Positions 35,554 through 43,484 of a DNA stretch of 61,602 nt are shown piece after piece (position 1 is the first letter of the stretch; each line of letters begins with the position of its first letter). Position numbers and translations under genes: made by a program. This DNA is from Bacillota bacterium (GTDB lineage Bacteria; Bacillota; Clostridia; Christensenellales; Aristaeellaceae): positions 1 to 61,602 of the forward strand of contig JAEWSC010000004.1 in assembly GCA_023398575.1 (NCBI GenBank), read 5' to 3'. The notes below the pieces were generated by a model that searched no databases, was not told where the DNA came from, and worked only from the letters and a program-made list of their open reading frames with translations.

Positions 35554-37530
35554 TTACCAGATTCTTACCCTTTCGCGGGGGGAACGGTACATTCCATCCC
35601 CAGGCTTGATATCAAAGGCGGTGAAAAAATCGTCCATATTTTGCAGCTGAATATTCGCGCGCAGCTTATTGGGTGCATGGACATCCAACGCCAGCAATAG
35701 CGCTTCGTATTCCGGGGTAGCTACTTGCCGCCAGATAACAGCCCAGTTGGTGAAGAAAGATACCAGGTCTGTATCCCCATTCAGTTTGGCGGCTTCCAGA
35801 GCGCAGGCTAGACCGCCTGCATCGGCCACATTCTCCGCCATGGTGAGAGTGCCGTTTACCGTTCCGTCAGCGTATTCAATGCCGTCAAACTCGGTCACCA
35901 TGGCCTGTGACAGCTCCATGAATTTTTCGTGATCGCGATTGGTCCACCAGTTGGAGAGATTGCCCAGTTCATCAAACTTAGAGCCATTAGGATCAAAGGC
36001 GTGGGAGATCTCATGGGCGATGATCGCTCCGATACCGCCAAAGTTTGCTGATGGGGACTGTTCAAGGCTGTAAAACGGCGCTTGCAAAATGGCTGCCGGG
36101 AAATTGACGCTATTATCTAGGGGAGAGTACATGGCGTTTACCGTATCCGCGCTGAGCGGCCACAAATTGCGGTCCACAGGGGTATTCCACTTGCTGTAAT
36201 TGTCCAGTTTGGTAAGCCGGGTGAACGCCATCATGTTTCCTACCAGCGTGCCGCCTTCAGCAGCAGGCACTGTAAGTAGCTGGCCGTATAAAGGGCGCAC
36301 CTTGTCGGGATAGCCGACATTGATGGAAATGTTCTTCAGCTTTTTGATGGCCATGGCCCGGGTATCTTCGCCGAGCCATGTGTTGTCCAACAAGCGTTTT
36401 TCATAGATGGAAAGGATCTTTTCCACCATCCCCCTTACGTCCTGCTTTGCCTGCTCGCCGAAGTAGGTTTGGCCGTAGTAGACACCTATCACTTCGCCAA
36501 ACATGGCAGAGGCCAAATAATATGCATCTTTTTCTGGAGCCGTGGCTTCTGCGGTACCGGAGAGCATACGGGCAAAGCTGCCCGATTCTACGCGAAAATC
36601 CTCGCTAAGACAGGGTGCAAGCTTGTTGACTGTGGACACCAGCATCCAGCTTTTCATTGCTGGAAACGTCTCTTCGTTTACCAGTTCATTCAACGCCGAG
36701 AAATAAACGGGATCGGTAGTAATAATGGTGCCAGGCACTTCCCCCAGCAGCATTTTGAAGGCCCCGGCAAGATCCATAAAACCGATCTGTGCGGCAAATT
36801 CCGCAAAATCCACAGGGTTATATATATTGGTATAATCGCTGGCTTCTTCGGCGCTTTTTGTGTAGGGGACAAGGCTTTCATCAAAGGCCAGGGCCTGCAT
36901 TACGATCTGCATGGCCTCCTCCTCCGATTTTCCTGCCATCATCAAAAGGTTTGCAGACATTTGGGCAAAGGTGCCCTGGAGCATGCTCCTGGTGGTTTCA
37001 TCCTCATAATAGGCTTTGTCCATCAGGAACAGCGAAGGAGCCGAGATATACAAAGCGTTGGCAGAGGCATTGCCCATGTCCGCCATGACACCGGCTTGAA
37101 AGGGGGCCGGCATATCCTGCAGGTCCCACTGGGCCCACTCAACGGCAAAGTCCGAAAGGCTTGCAAGGTCCTCCACCATCTGCATATACGGCAGCAAAGG
37201 TGTGGCACCTGCGGCTTTGCGGGCCTTAAAATCCAACGCCAAACGGTAATATTCCAGGAAGCTGGCAAGCGGCTGATTGTCTGTGTCGTAGGCTCTGCCC
37301 AGCATTGCCACAAAAACCTTCATTAAGATTTCCTGCACATCATCCGCCAGATCCATAAAGCCGCCGACGACAGGCCGGTCGGCTGGAATCACTGCTGAGG
37401 CGATCCATTCGCCGTTAACCGCCTCGTAAAAATCATCCTTTACAGAAGGAATCCCCACAGCCAACCCGTTGCTGACAAACAGCAGGATCGCCATGCACAT
37501 GGCTAACATACACGCTGTTCTTTTTTTCAT
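35554..37530 (-). CDS. Secreted M13-family (neprilysin-like) zinc metallopeptidase
   Basis: 658 residues with a signal peptide (hydrophobic 8-24), then the M13 N-terminal helical region (KDDFYEAVNGEW) and the C-terminal catalytic domain. Zinc-binding HEISH is at 506-510, ENVAD with the third ligand at 566-570, and the chain ends in the family hallmark RVRIW. M13 enzymes cut peptides of up to about 50 residues outside the cytoplasm. The gene lies 88 bases after the anti-sigma-type kinase gene on the same strand, at the end of the RiPP/signalling block, so it could process or degrade the exported peptide, or be independent. AGGAGG precedes ATG 37530. Confidence 0.92.
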   Translation of the reverse strand: MKKRTACMLAMCMAILLFVSNGLAVGIPSVKDDFYEAVNGEWIASAVIPADRPVVGGFMDLADDVQEILMKVFVAMLGRAYDTDNQPLASFLEYYRLALDFKARKAAGATPLLPYMQMVEDLASLSDFAVEWAQWDLQDMPAPFQAGVMADMGNASANALYISAPSLFLMDKAYYEDETTRSMLQGTFAQMSANLLMMAGKSEEEAMQIVMQALAFDESLVPYTKSAEEASDYTNIYNPVDFAEFAAQIGFMDLAGAFKMLLGEVPGTIITTDPVYFSALNELVNEETFPAMKSWMLVSTVNKLAPCLSEDFRVESGSFARMLSGTAEATAPEKDAYYLASAMFGEVIGVYYGQTYFGEQAKQDVRGMVEKILSIYEKRLLDNTWLGEDTRAMAIKKLKNISINVGYPDKVRPLYGQLLTVPAAEGGTLVGNMMAFTRLTKLDNYSKWNTPVDRNLWPLSADTVNAMYSPLDNSVNFPAAILQAPFYSLEQSPSANFGGIGAIIAHEISHAFDPNGSKFDELGNLSNWWTNRDHEKFMELSQAMVTEFDGIEYADGTVNGTLTMAENVADAGGLACALEAAKLNGDTDLVSFFTNWAVIWRQVATPEYEALLLALDVHAPNKLRANIQLQNMDDFFTAFDIKPGDGMYRSPRERVRIW

Positions 37531-37618
37531 TTGTGTACCCTCCTATGTAATATTCTTTCTGGACGAAAAGCACCATTTGGCAGCCCTCGAAGATTATTGT
37601 CCGCTGCTTGCGACACTG

Positions 37619-38029
37619 CTACACCAGCGCTTTGGTGAGCGTCAAAACATTCCGGTTTTTCGCATACTCGTAATGGATGCTGTCCACAATCTCTTTGACC
37701 ATGTAGATGCCCAGGCCACCTATCTCCCTTTCTTCGGCTGATAGGGAAACGTTAGGGTCCGGCTTTTCCAGCGGATTGTAAGGTACGCCGCTATCCACAA
37801 AGTTCAGCACCGCGATAGGCGGATCGCCGGTGACGGCAATCTCTATGGTGGCATCCCCTTCATCTGGGGCATAAGCGTAGTGGGCAATATTGACAAAGAT
37901 CTCTTCCGCGACAACAGCTAGCTTTAAGCATGCCTTGGGCGGGCAGCCATGCGCCTCAAGCTCCAAGGTAATGAACGCCAGCACATTATCCAGCTGGTCG
38001 CTTCGGGCGGGAACGGTCAGGCGCTTCAC
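37619..38029 (-). CDS. Anti-sigma-type serine kinase (RsbW/SpoIIAB-like ATPase)
   Basis: 136 residues of the GHKL ATPase fold: N-box EEIFVNIAHYAY, G1 box DSGVPYNP and G2 box GGLGIYMVK. Such kinases bind and inhibit a sigma factor or another target, and phosphorylate an STAS antagonist. Start GTG 38029 overlaps the phosphatase stop (GTGA), giving translational coupling. Together with the STAS protein (40970-41266) and phosphatase (38026-40158) it forms a complete partner-switching set, but no sigma factor gene is in the window, so the target is unknown. Confidence 0.9.
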   Translation of the reverse strand: MKRLTVPARSDQLDNVLAFITLELEAHGCPPKACLKLAVVAEEIFVNIAHYAYAPDEGDATIEIAVTGDPPIAVLNFVDSGVPYNPLEKPDPNVSLSAEEREIGGLGIYMVKEIVDSIHYEYAKNRNVLTLTKALV

Positions 38030-40158
38030 GCTTCTCCCCCCTTTTTGTCATAGCGCAAGGCCAGCATTGTAATGTCATCAAACTGCGGTATGCCGGCGGC
38101 AAAGATGTCAACGTCCTCCTTCACCGCCCGCAGGATCGCCGTGAGGTCCTGGGTATGCTGGGCGTTCAGCAGCTGCAAAAGCCTTTCGTTGCCGTAGAGG
38201 AAGCTTTGATGATCGGCAGCCTCTGTCACGCCGTCTGTGTAGATATACAGGATATCGCCCTGGGAGAACTGTATCTCCTCCTGACGGTAGAGGATGCCCT
38301 CCATACCTGCCAGAACGAAGGCCGGGCGGGATTTTAAGAACCCAAAATTCTCGCCCATCCGCCGAAACAGCGGCGGATTATGGCCAGCGTTGACGTAGGT
38401 AAAGCGTCCTGTCGGGATCTCCAGAACACCCATCCACGCAGTAACAAACATGCCCTCGTCGTTGTTTTCGCTCAGCCTCGCGTTGGCCTCTGTGAACACC
38501 TGCGCGGGATCGAGACCCGTTTGCATCAGCGTCTTGATGAGGGTCTTGGCTGTCATCATGAACAGCGCCGCCGGGATACCCTTGCCCGACACATCTGCAA
38601 TCACGACCGCCAGGTGGTCTGCGTCCACCATAAAGAAATCGTAGAAGTCACCGCCTACCTCCTTGGCGGGAGTCATGGTGGCGTAGATGTCGAATTCGGG
38701 CCGATCGGGGAAGGGTGGGAAGATGCAGGGGAGCATGCCGGCCTGTATCCTGGTGGCGACACCGAGCTCGGCGCCGAAACGCTCCTTTTCGGCTGTGACC
38801 CGGGTCAGGTTCTCGATGTACGCCCGCAGCGAGTCCGTCATCCGCTCAAAGCTTTTGCTCAACAGCTCAATCTCATCGCCGGTATGGATATCCTGGCGGT
38901 AGTTCAAGCTGCCATTACCAATCTGGTTTACATCCTCCGACAACTTAAGGATGGGCATTGAGATGCGGCTGCAGGCGCTGCGTACGATGACGATGAAGGC
39001 CGCGGCCAGCACCGCAAACGCCTCGGCCATGATGAGGTTTAGTTTGCTGATGATCTGCCCCATATCGGTGCGCGTTTCCTGTATGATCCCATCTATAACC
39101 TCTCCGGCGTGGGTTGCGGGAGCCAGGATCTCGCCAACCGGCATGACTACGGTCAGTTTCCACAGGGAGGTCAAAATTGGCGCATAAATGATATAGACAG
39201 GATCATTGCTGATCTCGCTGCGGTTCACACCGCCTTCACTCGCGCGCATCTGGTCCAGCACGGTACTAGCTTCAGTTCCTAGGAATGATTCCGGCGCCAT
39301 GTTTTCTTCGCTCAGACCGCGGGCGGATATCACATTGCCATCCTTGGAAAACAGCATAGCATAACCACCTGCGCCAAACTGGGTGCCCAAGATCTCTTCG
39401 TTGATGCTTTCGATGAGCAGATCCACACCCAGCACCCCGTAAAATACGCCGTCCACCATGATAGGCCGGGACAGTGTGACCGTAAGACCCCTTCCAAAGC
39501 TGTCCGTGTAGGGTTCGGAGATGTAGAGCGTTCCTGTTTGCTTCACCGTCATGTACCAGTCAAGGCCGCGGCAATCGAATGCGCTGATGCCTGTCTTGTT
39601 GGCGGCAAAGGGATCATAACCAATGTTTGCACCGGCTTCGCTGGCAACGTAGATGCTGGAGATCTCCGGGATATTGGAGAACACCGTCTGAAACATCCCC
39701 TCCAGATTGCCCAGCAGCGCATTCTCGGCAACTGCTTCATTTGAGCCAATGATTTCGGGCGTTGCGGGCAGGTAGTGGAGCGCAGGCCCTTGGACGCGCC
39801 TTTGTGCTACCAGCTCATCCGGGGTAGGCGCCGGATAAGCGGAATAGCGCTCCTTGTGCTCGTATAGATAGGCAGTATATGCGGCCATCTCGTCAACGGC
39901 ACAAACAAAGGATCTAAGCTTCTCATCTATAGTGACCGCTTTTTCTTCCACAAAACTACGCGCTGCGTTCAGCGCCTGGTCGATCAGCATACTTTCGCTG
40001 TTCTTAGCGGCCTCCTCGCCCAGGCGTTCGGCGCTACTTTGGGCGGTATCACGCAGATAACGCATGCCTACCAGCGAACATGTAAAGCTAAGCGCCAGCG
40101 CCGCGCAAAACAGGATCAGAAAGGTTTTGTTCAGACGTGTCCTGATGGAGCGCCTCAT
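38026..40158 (-). CDS. Membrane sensor phosphatase: dCache - HAMP - SpoIIE/RsbU PP2C
   Basis: 710 residues. There are membrane segments near 11-31 and 375-395 with a dCache-like extracytoplasmic sensor between them (DWYMTVKQTGTLYISEPY, GVLGVDLL). A HAMP linker (PILKLSEDVNQIGNG) follows, then a PP2C/SpoIIE phosphatase from about 500 with GGDFYDFF and IADVSGKGIPAALFM. It should dephosphorylate the STAS antagonist in response to an external signal. I set the start at ATG 40158, which overlaps the GNAT stop (ATGA) after GGAGGAG; a longer frame would run through the neighbouring gene. It is the input component of the partner-switching module. Confidence 0.92.
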   Translation of the reverse strand: MRRSIRTRLNKTFLILFCAALALSFTCSLVGMRYLRDTAQSSAERLGEEAAKNSESMLIDQALNAARSFVEEKAVTIDEKLRSFVCAVDEMAAYTAYLYEHKERYSAYPAPTPDELVAQRRVQGPALHYLPATPEIIGSNEAVAENALLGNLEGMFQTVFSNIPEISSIYVASEAGANIGYDPFAANKTGISAFDCRGLDWYMTVKQTGTLYISEPYTDSFGRGLTVTLSRPIMVDGVFYGVLGVDLLIESINEEILGTQFGAGGYAMLFSKDGNVISARGLSEENMAPESFLGTEASTVLDQMRASEGGVNRSEISNDPVYIIYAPILTSLWKLTVVMPVGEILAPATHAGEVIDGIIQETRTDMGQIISKLNLIMAEAFAVLAAAFIVIVRSACSRISMPILKLSEDVNQIGNGSLNYRQDIHTGDEIELLSKSFERMTDSLRAYIENLTRVTAEKERFGAELGVATRIQAGMLPCIFPPFPDRPEFDIYATMTPAKEVGGDFYDFFMVDADHLAVVIADVSGKGIPAALFMMTAKTLIKTLMQTGLDPAQVFTEANARLSENNDEGMFVTAWMGVLEIPTGRFTYVNAGHNPPLFRRMGENFGFLKSRPAFVLAGMEGILYRQEEIQFSQGDILYIYTDGVTEAADHQSFLYGNERLLQLLNAQHTQDLTAILRAVKEDVDIFAAGIPQFDDITMLALRYDKKGGEA

Positions 40159-40973
40159 ACCTGCTCCTCCCATGTATAGACGCCTGCTAACCGGAGCGCC
40201 TCCCGGGTCTTTTCGAGCGCTGATGCCAGTTCCCACACCATGATCTGCATGGATATGGTTGCAATAAAGCCATCGGCTTGGATCTGTATCGGCGCGAACG
40301 CGCCTTCGCACCGGGCTCCAGTGCGCAAAAGCATGTTGTGGGATGCGTTGTTGTACATATCTACTTTGTGCTCACCGTGCGCATCACGGATCGCATTAAC
40401 GCGATAAACCTCGCCGCATGTCATTGTGTATCCGCGCGAGTAGAAATTGCACATTGCGGTATAGAACAGCGTTTCCGCCAGTGCTGTGCCCCGGCAGGCC
40501 GGCGATACAAGGATCTCGCGGCTGAAATAAAGCGTACGTTCTGCGAATGCGTGCTGCACATGCCCGCTCAGGTCCGGATAACCAGGAAACGGCTGGATGC
40601 GTTCAGATTCCATATACTTTGGGTCGTTCAGGCCGCACCAAAACGTACCTAAGGCTTCTCCATCCTCACTCTTTGCGACCCATACGAATTCTGACTCGTC
40701 ATGAACCAACTTGGACAGGCCGCGCTCATCCTGAATACGAAACATACCGCCTGCACGCTCAAAGTTATCCCGTGCACCCGGATCGAGACGATCTTTGTAA
40801 TTGCCGCGATGTATCCACACGTCGCGATACAGCCTGGCCACCATATCTATATCCGCATTGGTCATGGGCGATATGACCATTTGGCGGCCGCTCGTGCAGG
40901 CTATTGTGCGCACCTTGCCAAAACACCGCACGCTATCCCCATTGCGCTGCGCCATGAAATCATACCTGGTCAT
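40155..40973 (-). CDS. GNAT-like acetyltransferase in the signalling operon
   Basis: 272 residues. A GNAT fold is suggested by ARLYRDVW near the N terminus, VAKSEDGEALGTFW, and the acetyl-CoA-loop-like segment VSPACRGTALAETLFYTAM; the match is moderate. The gene overlaps the STAS gene upstream (ATGA) and the phosphatase gene downstream (ATGA), so it is translated as part of the partner-switching set. The substrate is unknown. It could modify the RiPP, a signalling component or an antibiotic. ATG 40973 lacks a strong Shine-Dalgarno, as expected for translational coupling, but an internal start is possible. Confidence 0.72.
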   Translation of the reverse strand: MTRYDFMAQRNGDSVRCFGKVRTIACTSGRQMVISPMTNADIDMVARLYRDVWIHRGNYKDRLDPGARDNFERAGGMFRIQDERGLSKLVHDESEFVWVAKSEDGEALGTFWCGLNDPKYMESERIQPFPGYPDLSGHVQHAFAERTLYFSREILVSPACRGTALAETLFYTAMCNFYSRGYTMTCGEVYRVNAIRDAHGEHKVDMYNNASHNMLLRTGARCEGAFAPIQIQADGFIATISMQIMVWELASALEKTREALRLAGVYTWEEQV

Positions 40974-41266
40974 TCGATGGTGAGGATGTCGGCAAACCCG
41001 GTCACCTCAAAAATCTCCATCACGGATTCGCCCACGTTGGTCAGGAGCATCCTCCCCTGCCGGTTCATCCGTTTCTGTACGGCCAACAGTACACGCAGCC
41101 CCGCGGAAGATATGTATTGCAGCTGTGCCATGTCAAGCGTCAGTTTCCGTACCCCGTCAAGACTTGCGCCCAGCTCAGCCTCCAGTGTGGTTGCGGTGTT
41201 GGTGTCCAGCCGACCTGATAGCTTCATTGTCAGCATTCCTGTACCTTGGATCTTTTCAATTTGCAA
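40970..41266 (-). CDS. STAS-domain anti-sigma factor antagonist (RsbV/SpoIIAA-like)
   Basis: A single STAS domain of about 98 residues (106 if started at ATG 41290). LTLDMAQLQYISSAGLRVLL carries the conserved phosphorylatable serine, the second Ser of ISSAGL. I prefer TTG 41266 because GAGGAGGG lies eight bases upstream, while ATG 41290 has no site. When dephosphorylated by the SpoIIE-type phosphatase it would bind the kinase and free the kinase's target. The gene follows the second NHLM transporter by a few bases and overlaps the GNAT gene by ATGA. Confidence 0.9.
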   Translation of the reverse strand: MQIEKIQGTGMLTMKLSGRLDTNTATTLEAELGASLDGVRKLTLDMAQLQYISSAGLRVLLAVQKRMNRQGRMLLTNVGESVMEIFEVTGFADILTIE

Positions 41267-41296
41267 GGTATTTCCCTCCTCATCCGGCATGTTGGA

Positions 41297-43474
41297 TCAG
41301 TCCGACGCAACATCTACCTGCTGGCGCCTGACCAAATCAGCAAAAAAGCCGTTTTTTGAGCATAGCTCCTCGTAGCTGCCGTCCTCGACGATCTTGCCGC
41401 CCTCCAATACCAGGATTCTGTCGCACTGCTTGATTGTAGAAAGGCGGTGTGCGATGACGATGCGCGTACTTTTGATGGCGCCCAGCGCATCCGATACCTG
41501 CTTTTGCGTCAGATTGTCCAAGGCGCTGGTGGCCTCGTCCATCAGCAGCAGCTTGGGCTTTGGCGCAATGGCGCGGGCGATCATCAGCCGCTGCCGCTGT
41601 CCGCCCGATATGCCGCCGGATCCTTCGGACAGTACGGTGTGCATACCCATGGGCATGTTCCGGATATCTTCCTCCATACCAGATAACCGGGCTGCCTCCC
41701 ACGCGTCGTCCATCGTCAGCCAGGGCGCGGAGATCGTGATGTTGGAATATATATCGCCGGTGAAAAGCCGACTGTTTTGCAACACTACGCCAATGTTGCG
41801 GCGCAGAGATTTCAATTCCAACGACTGGATATCTTTGTTGTCATAGTAGATCGCGCCGGCTTGGGGTTTTTCAAAACCTAGCAGCAGGCGCATAAGTGTA
41901 GATTTTCCACAGCCGGTCTTACCAACGATAGCGACGTATTGCCCTTTACGAATCTTTAAACTCACATCGTCTAGAATCAACGGTCCATTATCGTCGTAGC
42001 GAAAGGACACGTTATTCAGTTCAATGTTGCCCGATATACCGTCCAGAGAGAGTTTATTCTCGGTGGTTTCGGGAGCAGCCTCGAGGATTGGTTTGGTAGA
42101 TTCGATGATTGGTGCGATGAATGAGAGAATGCCCGCAGCGCCGATCAGCCGTTGTATTGCACCATTTAAAAGGCCATAAGCGGCGCTGAAGGCCATGTAC
42201 TGGGCAGGCGTAACGCCCGATTTTGCCGCACTCAGGTAGATGAACACCGTACCAGCCAGCACAAGCACTGTAGAAAGTGCGGTCTCAATCTTGAGAAAAA
42301 GCGGCGGGTTATATACGGATGATGCCTGTTTCCCATACAGCACCGCCCAATTTTTGAACGCACGCTTCTCGCTGCCGCAGAGCTTAATCTTCTGGATACC
42401 TGAAAACAATGAAAACACAATACCGCCCACCTTGCGTTGGGCTTCCATCTGCTTTCTTATCAGCCGAATACGAAGTACAATTGCTGCTCCGGCCATACAC
42501 AACTGAACGGAAAGGATCAACGCAGAGGGTAGGATCAGCGCGGGGGTGAGCCCGGCGATCTGCCCGAGGTAGGCAAGGGAGAACAACGCGGGAAGGGCAA
42601 CACCCAGCCCTGCTTCGCATACCAGCCCGCACAGCTCGTTCAGGTGGTGGATGCGTTCGGAGAGCTCGCCTGCGCTGTGGCCCATGAAAAAGCCGGTGGG
42701 TAGATTGATCACCCGACCGATTACCGCGCATTCCAGCGCCACGTCCATTTTCGTAAGGAACCGGGCCTTGATCAACGCTCGGCTGATGTCCAACAAGAAA
42801 AGTGAAACCGCCGTGCCCAGCAGGAGAAACGCTACTGACAGTACCAATTCGCTGTCTCCCACAGGCAGGATCTGATTGAATAGGATCTGGTTGACCAGCG
42901 GTGTCAACATACCCAGCAGCACACATAACAGCGATACACCCGCAATGCCCAGCCAGTCAAAAGAACTGAGTGAATAGAGCAGATGCCTTATCAAGTCCGC
43001 TGGGGTCAAAGGCCGCTGAGGGAGCGGCTTATAAAAACAGACGGCGTCTTTCAAAAATTCGTCTTGACTTTTGTGCGTTAACTTTTCATACCGTCCCGTT
43101 TGCCGGTTCATGCGGCGGTAGCCGCCCGAGGCCCGGGGAATCAGCGCGACGACTTCCCTGTCCCGTGTTTGGCACAGGAGCGGGCTGATTCCGTCTTTCC
43201 ACCAAGTCCCCTCAAGCCGCACGCGCCTTTTGAGTATACCAGCAGGCCTAAGCGCGCACTCAATACGATCGTTGATGTCCAGGACCGAGTCCGGGATCGG
43301 GGCTGGTTTCAGATGAAAGAACGAGCATATCTCCTCTATTTCATCCTCGGCCTTCGGGCGCGCAGCAACGTGGCGCCTGCCAGTCAGGACAGCAGCCAGG
43401 CCAGCATAGGAATCCCTAAGAGCATCCCGGTCATTTTCCTGGCGCAGCCGCACCTGCTCGTCAAACCATCCCAT
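41297..43474 (-). CDS. NHLM-type peptide exporter ABC subunit without peptidase domain
   Basis: 725 residues. A family-specific N-terminal region of about 140 residues (no C39 motif) precedes six membrane segments and an ATPase with VGKTGCGKST, SGGQRQRL, LLMDEATSALD and IAHRLST. This matches the second ABC protein of NHLM bacteriocin systems, which works with the C39 peptidase-ABC protein and a short HlyD-like protein to export Nif11- or nitrile-hydratase-leader peptides. AGGAGGG precedes ATG 43474. It begins 10 bases after the peptidase-ABC gene. Confidence 0.92.
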   Translation of the reverse strand: MGWFDEQVRLRQENDRDALRDSYAGLAAVLTGRRHVAARPKAEDEIEEICSFFHLKPAPIPDSVLDINDRIECALRPAGILKRRVRLEGTWWKDGISPLLCQTRDREVVALIPRASGGYRRMNRQTGRYEKLTHKSQDEFLKDAVCFYKPLPQRPLTPADLIRHLLYSLSSFDWLGIAGVSLLCVLLGMLTPLVNQILFNQILPVGDSELVLSVAFLLLGTAVSLFLLDISRALIKARFLTKMDVALECAVIGRVINLPTGFFMGHSAGELSERIHHLNELCGLVCEAGLGVALPALFSLAYLGQIAGLTPALILPSALILSVQLCMAGAAIVLRIRLIRKQMEAQRKVGGIVFSLFSGIQKIKLCGSEKRAFKNWAVLYGKQASSVYNPPLFLKIETALSTVLVLAGTVFIYLSAAKSGVTPAQYMAFSAAYGLLNGAIQRLIGAAGILSFIAPIIESTKPILEAAPETTENKLSLDGISGNIELNNVSFRYDDNGPLILDDVSLKIRKGQYVAIVGKTGCGKSTLMRLLLGFEKPQAGAIYYDNKDIQSLELKSLRRNIGVVLQNSRLFTGDIYSNITISAPWLTMDDAWEAARLSGMEEDIRNMPMGMHTVLSEGSGGISGGQRQRLMIARAIAPKPKLLLMDEATSALDNLTQKQVSDALGAIKSTRIVIAHRLSTIKQCDRILVLEGGKIVEDGSYEELCSKNGFFADLVRRQQVDVASD

Positions 43475-43484
43475 GCGCTCCCTC

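Noticed and set aside
36469..37326. A 285-codon plus-strand frame inside the M13 peptidase
   Set aside because: Antisense shadow; the peptidase has intact catalytic motifs.
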